A stretch of 64,000 nucleotides of DNA from assembly GCA_031772625.1 (NCBI GenBank), contig CM062808.1, positions 478,079,655 to 478,143,654 on the forward strand. The letters are read 5' to 3'. Source of the stretch: Pinus tabuliformis. Its lineage: Eukaryota > Streptophyta > Pinopsida > Pinales > Pinaceae. The notes under the pieces were generated by a model that worked only from the letters and a program-made list of their open reading frames with translations, searched no databases and was not told the origin of the DNA. Both the position numbers and the translations under genes were made by a program. Positions 1 to 11,400 of this stretch are shown here, in pieces; the stretch's first letter is position 1, and each line of letters starts with the position of its first letter.

Positions 1-511
1 TTGTCCCGAGTGACAGAAGTTGTTCCTAGAAGAGAAGCAGCAAGGAAGGGGTCACGCAATGCTTGTGTCATCAAGTTTGAGTCGGGAAGAGGATCAACGT
101 AGTGGCAGAGAGGAGCAGACTCGAATTATGTAGTGCCCGGTCATCTTTCTCAGTCAGGAAGGATTGATGCCCGTGGCCAGGAGGTGCGGATTTTGCTAGT
201 GACGGGATTTCACAGAGCCTAAAAGATCTAACCTTTAGTTTGCTGGAGCTTAGGAGACTGTGGGTAAGTTGCAGAGTGAAGCTGGTGGGGTATTGTAGTC
301 AGAACAGTACCTAACAGGGCAAGACCAAGGAGGAGAGAGTTGCTGCTGAGGATTTCTAGCCAAGAAATCCTAATTAGTAGTGCAACTGCACTAACGATCA
401 GAGTGGGGGCATCTCGACATTGGCAGAGGGGTTTCCAAGAGGGAAATCGAGGCTCAGAGGGAGTCACACCAAGAAATTCCAAGAGGGAAGTAGAGGAGCA
501 GCAAGATAGAA

Positions 512-1375
512 GTGAATGGGGTAAGAGACCAGGACAGACTAGAGAGAGCCTCAAACTTCGTAGTCTGGAAGGCCAGAACCTTATCCGTTCTAGACAGGAA
601 CTGTCTCAAGCAATTCGCCTTGAGGAAAATAGCGGTCCCAGTTGACCTAGTTGATAACGATAAGTATGAGGATGCAATGGCGAGGGCCAAGAGCATCATC
701 CTTGACGGGGTCAAGGACCATGTAGTACCACATATTGTCGAGAAGAATACGACAAATGAGATGTGGGAGGCCCTAACAAAGTTGTATCAGCATACTTCTG
801 TGCAGAGGAAGATGCTACTAGAAAATCAGTTGTGGTCATACCAGATGCAGAAGGGAGAATAGATCGACACCTTCCTCAGTCGATTGAAGGAGATCCGGGA
901 TCAACTGACTTCCATAGGGGCCACGCCGGATCAAGAATTGATGGTGAGAACAGCACTGAACGCAGTCTCAGAAGACTAGGATGTGTTTGTCCAGAGCATA
1001 CTGGGTAGGGCAACCCTTCCAGATTATGAGGAACTGTGGGCGACTCTTCGCCAAGAAGAGATCATAAGGCTGACCAAGGCGGGAAGCAGCGGCAAGGGGA
1101 TCGGAATCAAGAAGGAGGATGAGGTAGATGCAGCCCTAACATTTGAGGAAAAGTAGGGGAAACGAAAGAAGAAGGACCTCTCCAAGGTCAAATTCTTCCA
1201 CTGTAGGGAACCGGGTCACTATGTAACCCCGTGTCCAAGGAAGAAGCGCAAGGGAGAGGCCTCCGAGACCAAGGTTGTGCTAGCAAGGGCGGAGAAGGAA
1301 GTGGAGACAGACGATGCTTATGCCATGAGTGCTCACATGCCACTTGAGCGGAAGTGGGGAGACATTGAGTTGTAG
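512..1375 (+). pseudogene. Copia gag of element A, three amber stops
   Basis: One reading frame of 288 codons is open from 512 to a final TAG at 1373-1375, except for in-frame TAG codons at 860, 977 and 1154. The first 115 residues look like the Copia gag (UBN2-type) domain, including WKARTLSVLDRN, the KDHVVPHI segment and MWEALTKLY. Near 1187-1240 lies a zinc-knuckle remnant in which the first cysteine is phenylalanine (FFHCREPGHYVTPC), so metal binding is probably lost. The start codon is GTG; element F has ATG at the matching place, so the start was probably mutated. Gag would form the cytoplasmic virus-like particle. The absence of frameshifts suggests fairly recent decay by point mutation. 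Confidence 0.8.
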
Positions 1376-1889
1376 TCAGACAAATTATAGGTGATGAGGG
1401 GCAGGATCCTCGAGGTACCCAACCTCTTGGATTAGACCTTGCTACGGGAGCCCTGAAGAGGAGTAGAAGTACTAGCAGATATTAGTAGAGATGGATGCAG
1501 ATGGAGCGACAGAGGGAGTTATAATGCAGGATTCCTAGGACAGCGTGAGGCAGTAGTGCGAGATGCATGGAGTTGTTGTAGCAGCGTAGAGGTCAGAAAG
1601 GGTTGTCAGTGACAGAGGGAGCTTCAGCATCGTGGGTGTTTCTAGCCTGACAAAGATGTGAAAGTTGGGAGATCACTTACTTACTTCTTAGTAATTGAGT
1701 TGCAGTGCAACAGTTAGCAGTGGTGTTATGGGCAGCACGATGCAGCATGATGAGAGGGGTAGCAGTACATGATGCAGTAGTGCAAATGATGGGCAACAAG
1801 CCTAGCATCAACACAGGGATCGATGCCGGATGATCACGGTGATACTCAGTGCAGAGTATTACTAAAGCACAGTCCTCGCTAAGAGGGAG

Positions 1890-2960
1890 TGTTGATTTTG
1901 GGTAGCATCGGATGTGCTCTAGCCACAAAAATTGGTGGAGAGGCTAAGGCACATGAGATCTCCAATACCCAGGAATGGTTTGGGCAGATTCTAAACAGTT
2001 TGAGAGATATTAAAATAATTCATATTTTTAATGGAGTTCCTAAATCTAAACTTAGGGAAAATAAAATATTAATGTGAATCAATATAAAACTATGTTAGAA
2101 AGGTCCACAAGTCATGGATCAAACCAGAGTGAATCTTATCCATTGATTGGGGACTTAATCTCGGCCGTTGATTTGTCAACGAGAAAAGCATAAGAGGAGA
2201 CTTGAGGGTCACTTGGAGAACACACCAAGTTGATCAAGAATTCCATTTTCTGGGGCAGGGCTTGCTGAGGAAATTCAAGGAGTGATCAGAGTTGCAGCTG
2301 AGGGGCAGTGAATATAGAAGCAGAGAGGCAGAGAGGGTATTGGGAGAATCAGCGCAGAAGCCGGGAGAGAGGGATGCGGAGCCAGCTAGGGCCCATGCAG
2401 AGGGAGCTAGGAATTGTGTAGTGCCTCAGAGAGCCAGCATGGGTGAAGCAGAGGCTCTAAGGGCTTACGCAAGGGATATTGGACTGATGTTGGGCTAACG
2501 CTAGGCCAGGAAGGGCTGATGCAGTCCCTAGAGGCAGACGCTGGAGATTTCGTGGGGCAGATTAGGAGCTAGGAGTTGTGGGATTGTGTATCCGGGGTTT
2601 CAGCTGGAATATCTATCTCTGACTGAGAGGTACTACTGTTGAGATTATTCTCTATTGGGTGAGCCGGTTTTGGCACCCAGATTGTATTCCGAAACTGCTT
2701 AATAATTAAAACTCTCAAATAACTGCACTGGTTTTCCTGAATTGGGTTTTTCCGGGGACATTAGTCCAAAAACAACGGTGTCACTTGTGTGCTTATTTTG
2801 TTTTCTTCAGTTGATGACCTTTAATGTGTTGAGCATGTACTTGTATATATTTCCAGTATTTACATGGTAAATAACTTGTTAATTAACAAAACAAGTAGGC
2901 AGGAATAAATCAGTAAAGTACATGAAGGATTTCTAATAGTTAGACTTAGAAATTCCAACA
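1890..2960 (+). repeat. 3' LTR of element A
   Basis: The LTR begins TGTTGATTTTGGG directly after a purine tract (AAGAGGGAG) and ends AATTCCAACA. Its reverse complement matches the two LTRs of element F along the whole length. It contains a CCTAAG/CTTAGG inverted repeat near 2039-2056, shared with other LTR families here. Its second half carries many degenerate GCAGAG-type short repeats. Confidence 0.88.
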
Positions 2961-4013
2961 CTTGGGCACATGTATTCCAAAGAACCCAAAAATCGTTTTG
3001 GGAAATTCCACCTGGAGACAATTTTATTAAGATAATTAATAATTTTTAATGGGTCCCTAAGTCTAAACTTAGGAAATTAAAATAATTAATGGGTATTAAT
3101 CGAACTGTGGGTGTAACTTCTAGAAGAAGACGAGGATCAAGCAGAAATGATCTTAGCCATTGATTAGCTTTTAATCCGGGTTGTTGAATGTGAACGAGAA
3201 GATTATTTAAGGAGGCTTGAGGTTCATTTGGAAGACACACAGAGTGTTGATCAATGTAATCGAATAGCTGAAGCTAGAGGCAGCGCAATGATTTGTAGTG
3301 ATCACGCAGAGAGGGGCAAAGAGAGTTTTGGCTAGAGGATCTTCTACGGAGCCAAGGATACTCAACAGAGAGACACACATAGGAGGCAATGCAGAGGCTA
3401 GAGAGGGTGACGCGGAGCCAGGAAGGGCTCACGTAGGGCCCACGCAAAGCAGCGCAGAGCCTTCTACGTACAAGTCTGAAATTTTCTGAGGCACTAGATA
3501 TTCTGAGTCAGGAGCTCTAGAGGGAAAATTGATTGCAAATTGATTCCCAATAGAGGTGACAAAGGGCCCACACACGCGCAACACAGAAGTAGCCGGGGAC
3601 TCATTGGTTCAGCGACCAGATTAGCCGAGACTTGCAGTGCAGAGTGAGGTAATATCACTAATTTCTTTTGTCGAGTGATATTCTCTGTAATTGGATTTCC
3701 GTAAAGGAATCTAGTAGTTGTATTTAGGAATACTTCATCTTAAAAATAAAAACCCTCAGATCTGCTACACCGGTTTTCCCACATTGGGTTTTTCCAAGGA
3801 TGTTTGTCCAAAAACAACTGTCATTTGTGTGTATCTTTCTCTATATTTCATTTTCTTGTTTCGGCATATTATTTAAATGGTGTAGGTTGCAGTGTATGTA
3901 TTTCGATGTTTGCCGTAGGAAACTGCAAATAACTTGTTCATGTAAATCTAACAAGTAGGAGAAATATCATCAGTTGTTGCAGTAGGGATTCCTGAGTTTA
4001 AGGAATTTTCACA
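2961..4013 (+). repeat. LTR B, truncated Copia LTR of the element-C family
   Basis: The sequence matches the element C LTR in the opposite orientation, but its 5' end is missing because element A was inserted there. It ends GGAATTTTCACA, the proper family end. Element C begins at the next base. The inverted repeat CCTAAGTCTAAACTTAGG is at 3056-3073. It may be a solo LTR or the 3' LTR of a lost element. Confidence 0.78.
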
Positions 4014-4955
4014 TGTGAAAATTTCAAATATGAAATTCTACTACAGTAATTAATTTATTTCTCTTGCTTATTTTCCACAATAAGTTATTTACAAAACCCT
4101 TCAGTAAACATCAAAGTAAATTCTACTGCAGTTGTCACATAATAGCTTAGAGAAAAGAACAATGAAATACAAGAAAAAGAATCAATCACATCAATACAGT
4201 GATTTTTGGACAATAGTCCACGGAAAAACCCAATGCGAGAAAATTGGTGTAGCAGATGAGGGTTTATTTATTATTCTTCAGCAATAATCTCTTTACAAGG
4301 AATTATTTGTAGAACATAGAGAAACCTCTGAGAAAATGCCTGAGATAATTTTCCTCCACTCTTTGGAGAAATTTTGACACCCAAGAGACCCTACAGCCTT
4401 CACTGATTCACCTTTGCATCATCACTGCATGAGGATTGCATCCCTTGTTGCGCTGCCTTTGTGAGTTGTCCCTCTGATGCACTGTGTCCCTTCCTCCTCA
4501 GTCTTCGACTGATGTTGATACCCTCCTCTTCCTTCACCCTACAATTTTCCCTCTGAGATCGAACTCTTACTCCTTGAGAATCGATTTCCCTTGGGTTACT
4601 GAGTATTTGCCCGGTGTGTCTCCAAACGACTCTCAAGTCTTCCTTTATACTTTCCCTATTGAGATATCAATGGTCATGATATAATCTCTAATCAATGGCT
4701 AAGGTTAAATTAGACTTAATCCTCATCTCTTAGAAGCTTCTCACCCATATTTTCATTAATACCCATTAATATTTTAATTTTCCTAAGTTTAGACTTAGGA
4801 ACCCCATTAAAAATATTAATTATTTTAATAAAATACAATCTAGGTGGAATTTCACCAAACGATTTCTGGGTCTTGGAGATCTCATGTGTTCTAGCCTCTC
4901 CACAAAATTTTGGAGCTAGAGCTAGAGCACATCTGATGATACCCAAAAATCAACA
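4014..4955 (-). repeat. 3' LTR of element C
   Basis: On the top strand it starts TGTGAAAATTTC and ends AATCAACA, with the purine tract (AAGAGGGAG read on the minus strand) just outside. It is 942 bp against 948 bp for the partner LTR, and the two are closely similar by eye. The conserved CCTAAG/CTTAGG palindrome is at 4782-4799. Confidence 0.9.
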
Positions 4956-5322
4956 CTCCCTCTTAGCGAGGAATGTGCTGTTGCAATACTTCCCACTAGA
5001 AGTATTACACTGATCCACGACATCGGTCCTCTACGTTGCTGATGCTCGGCCTGCTGCTCCTCATCCGCTGTGTTCCTACAATCTATACTGCTGCCCATGA
5101 CACTTCCACTATCACTGTTTCATCTGTACTACAACTCCCTCTCAATATGTTGCATCATGCTTCCCATAGCATTGACACTGCTAATTGCTACACTGCAACT
5201 CCCTCTTGAGAACTACACTATCCATTTCTGCTACAAAAACGAATTCTCAATCATCCCCATCTTCTCCCTAAAAAACTTTTTTCTTCCTAGATCCTTGGTG
5301 AGAATGTTTGCCCCCTGTTCTC

Positions 5323-5964
5323 CTATTGAAGTGTACTGTAACTGTACTGCCCCTCGTTGGACATAGTCTCTGATAAAATGACACTTGATGCAATGTGCTT
5401 CGACTGATCATGAAAAACTAGATTCTCATAGAGCTTGATGCAACTCTGATTATCACACAAAATATTGGTTGCTTCCATCCTTCTCCTGAGTAGATTCACG
5501 AGCAACTTCCTAAGCCGTATGGCTTCACATGATGTTGTGCTAGCTACCATATATTTAGCTTCAGTTGAGCTCAGAGCTATGGATTTATGTTTCCTCCTAC
5601 ACCAGGAGGTCATACCTGATCCAATGTTGAAACATTACCCAGTGGTACTTTTCTGATCTACTAAACTTCTAGCCCAATCTGCGTCAATGAACCCACTCAA
5701 CCTGATATCGTTGCCTCGAGTGTACATTAATGCATGCTTGATTGTTCCTCATATATATCTGAGAACATGCTTGGTTGCTACCCAGTGTTCCCTCTTCAGT
5801 TCTACGATGAACTGAAGGAGGGTGTTGACGGCGTAACAAATGTCTAGCCTGGTATTGACCAGATACGTCAGGGACCCTATGAGTTGCCTGTACAGGGTGG
5901 GATCTACTTCTTTATCTTCAGACACATCAATCTTCTTCCAGTTGGTAATAATTGGAGTAGTCAT
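5323..5964 (-). pseudogene. RNase H part of element C pol
   Basis: Two open pieces in one frame (5749-5964 and 5323-5613) cover the end of the reverse transcriptase and the Copia RNase H. Visible motifs are YRQLIGSLTYL, the SSTEAKY block with its catalytic Glu, and CDNQSCI with its Asp. The Copia SKHI histidine motif follows. The enzyme would remove the RNA template after first-strand synthesis. Stop codons separate the pieces. The frame matches the reverse transcriptase at 6043-6666. Confidence 0.75.
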
Positions 5965-6042
5965 GGGTCTACAGTCCTGAATTCTGAACCTTTTTAAGTT
6001 TTCTGTAGAATATCTCCCTTGTCCAAGGAAAATTCCACCCTT

Positions 6043-6666
6043 CTACTGCCAAATTTCCAACCCTAGAAAATAATGCATCCGTCCTAAATTCTTCATGTCA
6101 AATTCTGTAGCTAGGTTTTCCTTGCAATCTTTGATGAGCCTGGATGAACTTGTTAGGAAAAGGTCATCCACATATAACACCAGAATCAGAGGCTCATTCT
6201 CTACAATCAAATAATAGAGGTTGGGATCTACGTCACTCTTAACGAATCCCATCTTCTGCAAGTAACCATCAATTCGACCGTACCATGCACTAGGTGCTTG
6301 TTTAAGTCCATACAAGGCTTTCTTCAACCCACATACATGAGTTTTCTTCTCATGTGTCTCAAAACCCTCTGGTTGTTCAATGTATACTTCTTCTTCTATA
6401 ACCCCGTTCAAGAACGTAGTCTTGACGTCCATCTGGTGAATTTCCCACCCCATCTGTGTTGCAAGGGATATCAGGGATCTAATAGAAGTATACCTGGCTA
6501 TTGGGGCGGAAGTTTCTTCATAGTCTATCCCTTCCTTCTCAGCATACCCCTTAGCCACGAACCTGGCTTTGTATTTTTCTACACTGCGATCTACAACATA
6601 TTTGACCTTGTAGATCCATCTCAAACCTACAAGTGATTTGTCCTGAGGCCTAGGCCCATACATCAT
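6043..6666 (-). pseudogene. Reverse transcriptase domain of element C
   Basis: An open stretch of 207 codons covers most of the Copia reverse transcriptase. It has WIYKVK, KARFVAKGY, MDVKTTFLNG (first catalytic Asp), LYGLKQAP, and YVDDLFL (the catalytic Asp pair). The domain copies element RNA into DNA inside the particle. It lies in a different frame from the protease-integrase part upstream (6876-8519), so a frameshift lies between about 6670 and 6876. In that gap other frames still show linker pieces such as DRYQALVA. Confidence 0.8.
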
Positions 6667-6875
6667 TGATCATTATGGAACTATATTCCTCCACCATAAC
6701 ATCTACCCATACTTGATGTTGAAAGACCTCCTGAAAACTAGAGGGTTCTCCAACCTAAGCCACCAAAGCTTGGTATCTATCTGGTTGTCTACGCTCCCTT
6801 TTTTCGTCCCTAGGAGCTCTAATGAAATCATCTACATCTCGTAGTATCTGTCGAAGTTTCCGACCTGTTCTTCCA

Positions 6876-8234
6876 CTAGTAGTGGGTAGATCTATTTGCT
6901 CCTCCTCCTGAGATTCCACCAGCTGTGATGCCTCTAAGATTCTTGTCCTTTGAAGAAGTACTGATGCTGGTTTCTACCTGTTGAAGTGGTTGGACCAATG
7001 GATCCTCCTTTGATTGCTCTTCAGAAGACATTTCTCGGGATTTTCTAAAAGCTATGTCCTCCATGAACTTTACATCCCATCGTACTACGATCTTTCTATT
7101 TCCCGAAAGGTAGATTCTATATGCCTTAGCATTCTCACTATATCCCACAAGATATCCTTTTTCTGCAGTTTGATCCAACTTCTTCCTCTTTTCTTCGGGT
7201 ATATGGCAGTATGCCAAACTCCCAAATATTTTGAAATGACTCACTTCAGGCTTCTTGCCGGTGAAGACACTCTCCGGAGTAATCTTACCTAATGCCCTGT
7301 GAGGAGTCATGTTTTGAACATAGACTACTATGCTGCATGTTTCTTCCCATATAAATTTGAGCATATCTTGATCATACAACATTGCCCTCGCTGCTTCAAC
7401 AATAGTTATGTTCTTCCTCTCTACTACTCCATTCTACTCTGGATTATATGGAGTTGTCCATTCTCTTTTGATGCCTTCCCTTGCGCAGAAATTAGTGAAG
7501 TCCTTATCAATGTACTCTCCACCATTGTCTGAGCGCAACACTTTTATCCTCTTTCCTGTCAAATTCTCAACCAGAGCTTTAAACTCTTTGAATCGATCAA
7601 AAACCTCATCCTTGGTTTTTAGAAAGTAGATCCAAGTCTTCCTGGAATGGTCATCAATGAAGGTGACGAAGTATTCGGCACCACTAAGAGCTTTTGTGGA
7701 CATGGGTCCACAGATATCTGAGTGTATCAATCCCAGAACACTCTTTTCCCTACTGTTACTTCTGGAATAAGCCGCTTTGGTGTACTTGCCCAGTACGCAA
7801 CCTCTGCATACATCGTCTCATTTGGTACTTAATTCTAGAACTCTTGTGATGGTTCTTCTGAGAATTCTTAGAGCCCCATGGTGTAAGTGCCCCATCCTTC
7901 TATGCCATAGTTCATTCAAATCTTTTTCACCACTGTTGCCTATCAGTGCCATTGGAGATTCTAGCTGTAACTTATACAGTCTATTACTTTTGACTCCAAT
8001 TTGGGCCTCCTTCTTCCAACTCAGATGTTTGACATATACTTTCTTCCCAATTAAGTAAACATCATAGCCCTTGTTCTGTAATTTTGATACAGAGAGTAAT
8101 TTCATCCCCAATCTAGGCACATGCAGCACATTGGTAGCTCGAAGCCGATCCCCTGCTTCTGTTTGAAAAACTATAGTACCTCTTCCTACGGGGGTACATT
8201 TTGACTTATTTCCCATGGTGATTTGGAAGTTCAT
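6876..8234 (-). pseudogene. Pre-integrase and integrase of element C pol
   Basis: Three open pieces in one frame (7818-8234, 7434-7730, 6876-7382) encode the gag-pre-integrase zinc region and the integrase core. The zinc region shows WHRRMGHL and, past a TGA, CRGC. The integrase has HSDICGP (first Asp), RSDNGGEY (second Asp) and, just after a TAG at 7431-7433, NGVVERKN with the catalytic Glu. The TAG stands where related elements have glutamine. The catalytic triad is intact apart from the stops. The product would insert the DNA copy with a 5-bp duplication, matching TCACA. Confidence 0.8.
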
Positions 8235-8264
8235 TTGTTCTTCTTGATAGCTCGAGAAACATTC

Positions 8265-8519
8265 TTATATTCCCGTCATGTGCGCAGAAGCTCCACTATC
8301 AATATACCAAACCTCAGAGGAAGTAGAACTTGCCAAGTAAGCGACTTCTTCTTCCAGTCTAGAAGCTAGCACAAAATTGTCATGATCCATTATATCCTTC
8401 GTGCTTTCCTCTTTCCCAGGAGATCTGCATGAGTCCTTTTGAGTTGTTGCTCTAGCATCATGTTCACAACTCATTTCAGATTCTCTAATCTTGTTGCCCG
8501 ATCTCTGCTCTGATACCAT
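8265..8519 (-). pseudogene. Protease domain of element C pol
   Basis: The frame opens at the LTR/primer-site boundary and runs to a stop at 8265. The Copia protease motif YIDSGASAHMTG lies near residues 72-83, with its catalytic Asp. The preceding 60 residues are the tail that normally follows the zinc knuckle; capsid and knuckle are missing. The ATG spans the last base of the LTR and the first of the primer site, so the retained reading frame could be translated from the element's own junction. It shares its frame with the integrase pieces downstream. Confidence 0.75.
8507..8518 (-). other. Primer binding site of element C
   Basis: On the minus strand the bases are TGGTATCAGAGC, a 12-of-12 match to the 3' end of plant initiator tRNA-Met. 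They directly adjoin the LTR. Confidence 0.92.
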
Positions 8520-9466
8520 GTGAAAATTTCAAATACGAAATTCTACTGTAGTAACTGATTTATTTCTCCTACTTATTTTCCACAATAATTTATTTACAAA
8601 ACCCTTCAGTAAACATCAAAGTAAATTCTACTGCAGTTTTCACATAATAGTTAGAGAAAAGAATAGTGAAATACAAGCAAAAGAATCAATCACATCAACA
8701 CAGTTATTTTTGGACAATAGTCCCTAGAAAAATCCAATGCGGTAAAACTAGTGCAACAAATGAGGGTTTATTTATTATTGTTCAGTGACAATCTCTTTAA
8801 AAGGAATGATTTGCAAAACATAGAGAAACCTCTCATAAAACAACTAAGATAATTTCCCTCCACCCTTTGGAAAAATTCTGACACCCAAGAGATCCTCCAT
8901 CCTTCACTGTGTCACCTTTGCGTCATTACTGCGTGAGGACTGCATCCCTTGCCCCGCTACCTCTCTGAGCTATCCCTCTGCATTGTCCCTTTGATGCACT
9001 ATGTCTCCTCCTCCTCAGTCTCCGACTGATGCTGATACCCTCCTCTTCCTTCACCCTGCAACTCTCCCTCTGAAATTGAACTCTTACACCTTGAGAATCG
9101 ATTTCCCTCCAATTACTGAGTATTTTCCTGGTGTGTCTCCAAATGACTCTCAAGTCTTCCTTTATACTTTTCCTATTGAGATATCAATGGTCGTGATCTA
9201 ATCTCTAATCAACGGCTAAGATTAAATTAGACTTGATCCTCGTCTCTTAGAAGCTTCTCACTCATATTTTCATTAATACCCATTAATATTTTAATTTTCC
9301 TAAGTTTAGATTTAGGAACGCCATTAAAAATTTTAATTATTTTAATAAAATACAATGCAGGTGGAATTTCACCAAACGATTTCAGGGTCTTGGAGATCTT
9401 ATGTGTTCTAGCCCCTCCACAAAATTTTGGAGCTAGAGCACATTTGATGCTACCCAAAAATCAGCA
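8519..9466 (-). repeat. 5' LTR of element C
   Basis: This is the partner of the LTR at 4014-4955. Top-strand ends are TGTGAAAATTTC and AATCAGCA, followed by the duplication TCACA. The conserved palindrome at 9299-9316 has one change. Confidence 0.9.
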
Positions 9467-9471
9467 TCACA

Positions 9472-10310
9472 GTCCTCCTCGCTTAAGAACAATGCCTATG
9501 GATTATTGAAAACCACATGTTTCAGTCTCAAAATGTTCTTGCAATTATAGGAGAATAGAGCATCCTTTAACTTTTCAAACACTTGTTTTTATTTAGAAGT
9601 CCGGTGAAATTTTTTCTCATTGTTGCCTTGTTTCAATTCTCAAGAAATGCGAGAGTAATGGTGGATGCATTTCTTGTATAAATTCATGCCTCCTAAAATC
9701 AAAATTGTCATCCAAGTACACCACAAACTTTTGGAGGTGTAGGTGAAAGATGTCAGTTATTTGCATGAAAGTGGTGATGGACATTAGTTAGGTTTTCATG
9801 CATCACCAACCACTCATATAGGTTAAATTTTGTCTTGGATGTTTTTTCTTGGACGTCATTAGGTTCTATATAGGCTTGGTGAAACCCTAGAGCAAGATCT
9901 AGGTTGGTGAAGTACTTGGATCCCATGAGACATTCAAGATGGTCATCAATCCAAGAAAGTGGATAATGATTCTTATTGTGATGTTGTTGAGGGCCCAACA
10001 TTATATGCAATGTTACCATTCTTTTTCCTCCTTGTTAGGTACAACTAAAGTGGGATATCCTCATGGTGATGTGCGAGGATGGATCTGACCATCTTCCAAA
10101 AGTTACATAATCTCCCTCTTAATCTTGATGATCTCCACTGGTGAGTGCAATATGTAGGATAATTTGGTGGTGAAGAACCATAGACTAAGTCATTGGAGTA
10201 TTGAATGGTCCAAACGGGAGGCAAACCCTTGGGTTTTGCAATGAAAATTATGCATGATTAAATGGCATGCTAAACATTGAAGGGAGTTCACTTCCCTCTG
10301 CAGTGTTTTT
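9472..10310 (-). pseudogene. Decayed Gypsy reverse transcriptase
   Basis: A minus-strand relic. The open piece at 9753-10019 reads like a Ty3/Gypsy reverse transcriptase: NHYPLSWIDDHLE, SKYFTNLDLALGFHQ (motif A Asp kept) and KFNLYEWLVM. Downstream near 9700 another frame still shows VVYLDD. Upstream, to about 10310, broken frames show YPTLVVPNK and EIIKIKREIM, the usual lead into this domain. Many stops and frameshifts make it non-functional. It probably belongs with the protease-like relic at 11400-11850. Confidence 0.6.
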
Positions 10311-10509
10311 TATTTTTTTATTTTGCTACAATGCATAGTTTTAAATTTTTCAGATTGACTTGCTTAACAATAGGCTTATTAGAATGTACAAGTTGAATAA
10401 ATAAAAAAGTATAACTGAGTTTGAACACCTTACAATGTTTGTGAATCCTTATGTCTTGTGGTATCTATCATACTGTGCAAGGTATTTCTAAGTCATGTTA
10501 GAACAACTT

Positions 10510-11400
10510 TGTAATGTACCAAATGCATAAAATTAGGAATAGGCACTTCACATAAAACTAATCATGTAGTTAACAAAAGATTTCCATGTAAAATTAAAGA
10601 CAACAGAGCACTGCAATCCATAACACCATGAACAGAAAAATACTCAGCTTTATTATATTAGATAAACCAGGGTTTTACATGCACATACAACCCATACAGC
10701 TAAGATAATCTGGCCTCAAACAGATCTACAACAATGCCACAAATTGGCCTCCAGACAACTGAAAAACAATACACTGCAACCTATGAACCCTGAATGGATT
10801 CACCAAGGGAAGAGATGTGTACTCGCCCACTCTCACTGAATCACCCAAGGGTTTTCGTCCTGGGGCTACTGCTGGAGTAGAGAGTTGGGTTCTCAACTTC
10901 ACATACAAGAAATAACGTTGAAACCAAGATGTCCCCCAATGGCCTTCTCCTCCTCTTTTATAGATCTGATGGACCCCTCTAGAACCTTCTATTTTATTAT
11001 TATTTTAATCATGGAGCATTTTTCCCTCTTTTATTTTAATTAAAATATTCCTTTTAATGCAGGAAAAGGGTAAATTGGCCACCATGACTAAAACTCACAT
11101 CCAAAAGTCCCATCATGTAGATCTTCTCGTTTCGGTTCCAATGAGCTATTACACTGAGGTGTTCCATCAATTTATCTCCCTAGAATTCCACCTCGAGCAT
11201 AATTAATTAAGTTATGCCCAATAATAATGCTGATTTTTGAAAGTTGTCAGAATGCAACGGAACAAAAGGAAAACTGTGTTGATGATGGAATATTCCAAGT
11301 GAATGCCATCAAATCCCATAAAAACTCCTCAAAAATCCATTGGGACCCCTGATGACATAAACTTGCTCCACTGACCTGGCCATCCCCTGCCCTGGAAATT
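10510..11400 (-). repeat. Possible solo LTR inside the Gypsy relic
   Basis: On the minus strand a promoter-like CTATAAAAG (about 10957-10965) is followed some 310 bases later by a polyadenylation-like AATAAAGC, and the block ends near TACATTACA. It lies between protease-like and reverse-transcriptase-like relics, where continuous coding sequence would be expected. LTR ends and a target duplication were not proven. Confidence 0.35.

Larger units (their letters stand above)
1..2960 (+). mobile_element. Copia element A, gag-only, 5' end outside the window
   Basis: This is the internal region and 3' LTR of a Copia-class element. The order is an untranslated leader (1-511), a gag frame (512-1375), about 500 bases of 3' untranslated sequence, a purine tract just before 1890, and a 3' LTR (1890-2960). 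No protease, integrase or reverse transcriptase is found between gag and the LTR, so this copy is non-autonomous. It resembles the TR-GAG class of gag-only elements. Leader and 3' untranslated blocks are shared with element F at 14532-17880 on the other strand. The LTR ends in CA and is followed by CTTGG, the likely target-site duplication; the other half lies outside the window. Confidence 0.85.
4014..9466 (-). mobile_element. Copia element C, complete ends, gag missing
   Basis: Two LTRs (4014-4955 and 8519-9466) enclose 3563 bases. The 5-bp duplication TCACA flanks both ends (4009-4013 and 9467-9471). The primer site touches the 5' LTR and a purine tract touches the 3' LTR. Protease, integrase, reverse transcriptase and RNase H follow in Copia order on the minus strand. 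The gag capsid region and zinc knuckle are absent: the protease active site lies only about 75 codons from the 5' LTR. The copy is therefore pol-only and would need Gag from another element to move. Confidence 0.92.

Noticed and set aside
4716-4946. Related frames at 4716-4946, 9227-9457 and 1889-2077
   Set aside because: They lie wholly in LTR U3 regions and are similar only because the LTRs are homologous.
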